A DNA stretch of 64,000 bases from Amia ocellicauda (taxonomy: Eukaryota; Chordata; Actinopteri; Amiiformes; Amiidae). Position numbers and translations under genes: made by a program. The number at the start of each line of letters is the position of its first letter. Positions within the stretch are counted from its first letter, which is position 1. The notes under the pieces were generated by a model, which saw only the letters and a program-made list of their open reading frames with translations, did no database searches and had not been told where the DNA came from. Of this stretch, positions 58,448-64,000 are shown piece after piece. The DNA lies in contig NC_089869.1 in the NCBI RefSeq assembly GCF_036373705.1, positions 14,519,676 through 14,583,675 on the forward strand, read 5' to 3'.

Positions 58448-60343
58448 TTTATTAAACAGAGTCCAGATGTTGAAGTCCAGAGGCAAAACTGAGGGAAAGG
58501 GCCAACAGCCACTGGTGCCGTCCGATGAGCTTTCACTCAAAGGAGCAGCACACTGGCGGGGTCTGGAGTTATGGAGGGAACAAACAGCAGCTTATATCTC
58601 AATTTCCACCATGAAGTGTTTCATTTTGTTTAGTATTTAAAGGGTCTACCTCAGATACAAGCAGCTGGAGAAAGGGGTCAAACACAGTTCAGCACAAATG
58701 AAGGAATTAACTAACAGAAATTAAACAATTTGTGAATCACATAAAGTTTAAGTAGAAGAACAGCAGAAAGAGGTCTACTCTGTTCCAGGTGGTGTGTCCT
58801 GACTGTTTTTTAATGCTTGGCCTCTGGATTTTCTATGGCTTTAAACACTGCAGAGTTTCTATTCTTACAAGATCAAAACTTCAGACTGGCTCAATAGCCC
58901 ACCTGCAAAGCACAGTACAGCATTTAGCAAAGCTACCAACTAAGAAACAAAGAAAAAAAAACATTATAGAGTCTAAGGTGTACCGTACTTCAAAGCATAT
59001 ATTCATTTGTGCATGTTTAGCTGTAGACCATGAACTCGCAGTCTACAGTGCATTAAGAGGCTTTTAATATGAATTATCTAAAACAACGAGAGATGGATTA
59101 AACCCTCCTAAATTAAATGGATCAAATACTTTAAATTTAAAAACAAATTCATTCTGAAGGACTACTTACAAGGGAGGCCTTAATGTTGCTTATTTGGTTT
59201 TATAACATTCAATTAATATTGTTATCGTTCTGATAAGCTTGTCAACCAGTAACCAACGCACCTTCCCAGCCCAGCGGCATTTAGTCTTGGGAGAATGAAA
59301 ACGCCACAGTGTTCAACACCAACTCAGAGGCAGCGCAGTGAAAATCTCAAGCAACTGCTGAAGACATGCGATTTGCCATTTTGCCTTGTTTTCCCAGGAT
59401 TGGAGTAGTAAACGCTCATCTTAAGTGCCACTAACCAGAGGTAATGATTGAGGGGGTAAAAAAAATATAACAACGATAAATATAGCATGACGATTCGCAA
59501 CGGTACCTGTACTAAATAAGCACAGGAAGCTCTAGCTCATGTGTAATGTAGTGCCATCCAGCTCACAGACGCAGCCGACCTGTGCCTGTGTGCAGCCAGA
59601 GGGGAGAGGCATGACAAGCTTGGGAAAAATACATAAAGATATTAATAAAAATAAACAAGAGGAATCGGGTCCCCATACTACTGAAGCAGCGACTCTGTGG
59701 ATACGAATGTCCATTCCTCTCTTCGGGCTTTCCGGATTTCGTAAACTCAAGCCACAAAGCCCAGGAGTGATTTTAAGTGCTGCAAGTCCTCCAGATTGAC
59801 TTCTTTTTTTTTTTTTTTGTGTGTGTGTTTTTTCCCCCGCCACTTTTCAGCTTCCTTGAACATCACTGACAACTCCTGGGCAGCAAACCGTTTTCAGAGA
59901 GATGTAGTCCTCTCTGGTCCAAACTCCCTTTCAGTCCAGATCACCCAGCACGGGGGCCCTTCTTCCATGCGGCGATGGGGGTGGTCATGTTGTGTGCTCA
60001 GTGACTAGCAGACCAAAGTCCTCTGGGAATGTAAACGAGCACCAGGGCAGCGGTGAGGAGGAGAGCGAGGTCGGGGAAAGGGAGACGGGGAAGAAGGATG
60101 ATTGAGAGCGTGGGGGAGAAAGACTAATTGACCCTCCTGCACGATTCTCCGGTTCTCTTCCTCCCTCTTCCCCAGAGATAATGAAAGGCACGGAGAAGGA
60201 AGAGGGGCTGGAGATGTCCTCTCTCAATTGTCTTTAGTCATGCACCCTGTCCCAGAGAGAGGCTCCGAGGAGAGGTGAGAGGAAAAATCGTCTCTGTCCC
60301 TGTGTCACCCCTCCTTTCTTCCCCACCCTCTCGTCGCCCCGCT
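58448..60343 (-). other. pi4k2a: Probable pi4k2a 3' untranslated region
   Basis: After the stop codon on the minus strand there is about 1.9 kb without a coding frame. It runs to an AATAAA signal (TTTATT on the plus strand at 58448-58453). It includes CT/GA-rich tracts and a poly(T) run near 59805. The true end was not determined; a long 3' untranslated region is normal for this gene. Confidence 0.5.
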
Positions 60344-63225
<2,882 letters not shown>

Positions 63226-64000
63226 CTACAGAAAGAAAAGGTACAACAGGGAAGTTAAGGAGGGGAGAGCACCAACGGAAGACTAATGAGCAGGACTGTG
63301 TTTCTAAATGTATCATTACAGCGTCACATGCCAGTAAGTGTCTATTCTCAGGATTACCAAATCACTTTGCAAGAAATCATACTGTACAAATGTTGAAAAG
63401 GGAGGAAAACAGTTTGATTTCCAGTAAATCATTCTTTCCATAGTTAATGGTACAAAAGTAGCTTGCTAAATCCATAGATTTGGGCTTTATTTTATATAGG
63501 GATGGTGATCATTTAAAGCCAGCCTGAGACATCTCACTCCTCCGGTCCTTAAAGACTTCTCCTGACCGCCTAACAGCCAGCTTTATGTCGCCGCTAATGA
63601 AGGAGAATTGGAGAGGTTTGCAGCTCATTATGTCAATAAGATTAACTTAAGTTTCCTCACATGACTTGCTATGAAATGCCATCATACTGACTCAAGACAG
63701 AATCCAGCTTTGTAATCCACTGTAGAAGCCAATCTGGCCCTAGTAATGGCAATAATAAGGTTATGTGTGCATGCTCTTTTAGATCCCTTGGATACAAGAA
63801 CCGAATGTGACACCATTTTAATTCAATTTAAAGAAACCTCAGTGAAGACCTCTGAAGATGAAAGGTCTTAAAGCCCATCATTGGCATTCCAATGGCCTTA
63901 TTGTACTCTCCTGTGAATGAGGTCACATGTCCAAGATACTTTTGGTGAACAGAAAACAATAAAATGATTTAATAATCTCACTTGCTTCTCTGACATTTTA
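63226..64000 (-). other. pi4k2a intron 1 (3' part)
   Basis: The sequence upstream (on the minus strand) of the first visible exon, ending at acceptor TTTCTGTAG. It holds no exon. The coding first exon, expected to encode about 145 residues, is outside the window. Confidence 0.75.

Overview
The window looks like nuclear DNA of a ray-finned fish. It has long AT-rich intergenic stretches, short exons with vertebrate splice signals, and a repeat load typical of fishes: several Tc1-like elements, hAT elements, L2- and CR1-like LINEs, a DIRS-type tyrosine-recombinase retroelement and a Ty3/gypsy remnant. I cannot name the species.

Layout: bases 1-16,800 are almost gene-free and hold one decayed Tc1 element (3.1-4.3 kb), small repeats and microsatellites. 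From 16.8 to 26.3 kb there is a broken hAT element, then an unidentified GC-rich exon-like locus (18.6-22.4 kb). That locus is interrupted by a non-autonomous hAT element that itself contains an antisense L2 LINE. Ty3/gypsy, hAT and LINE remnants follow. From 26.6 to 32.9 kb there is another non-autonomous hAT element and a very AT-rich block with diverged tandem repeats. From 32.9 to 40.2 kb there is a dense nest of transposons: Tc1 inside a LINE reverse transcriptase, Tc1 inside a DIRS recombinase gene, and a 207-bp hAT inside another Tc1. From 40.2 to 48.7 kb the DNA is intergenic, with one 370-bp fold-back MITE.

The recognisable cellular genes lie at the right end: marveld1 (minus strand, complete), avpi1 (plus strand, complete, two coding exons plus a likely 5' non-coding exon) and pi4k2a (minus strand, the eight 3' coding exons; exon 1 lies beyond the window). 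This trio matches the neighbourhood PI4K2A-AVPI1-MARVELD1 on human 10q24, so the block is conserved synteny. marveld1 and avpi1 are divergent; avpi1 and pi4k2a are convergent. The products do not form one pathway: a four-pass MARVEL membrane protein, a small vasopressin-inducible protein, and a palmitoylated Golgi/endosomal phosphatidylinositol 4-kinase.

I found no CRISPR array, no bacterial gene cluster and no clearly novel molecular system. The most useful leads are the unidentified exon-like locus at 18.6-22.4 kb, the nested insertions with readable target-site duplications, a Tc1-derived MITE with an internal inversion in the avpi1 intron, and a consensus CRE upstream of avpi1. Family assignments rest on motif recognition, not on a database search.
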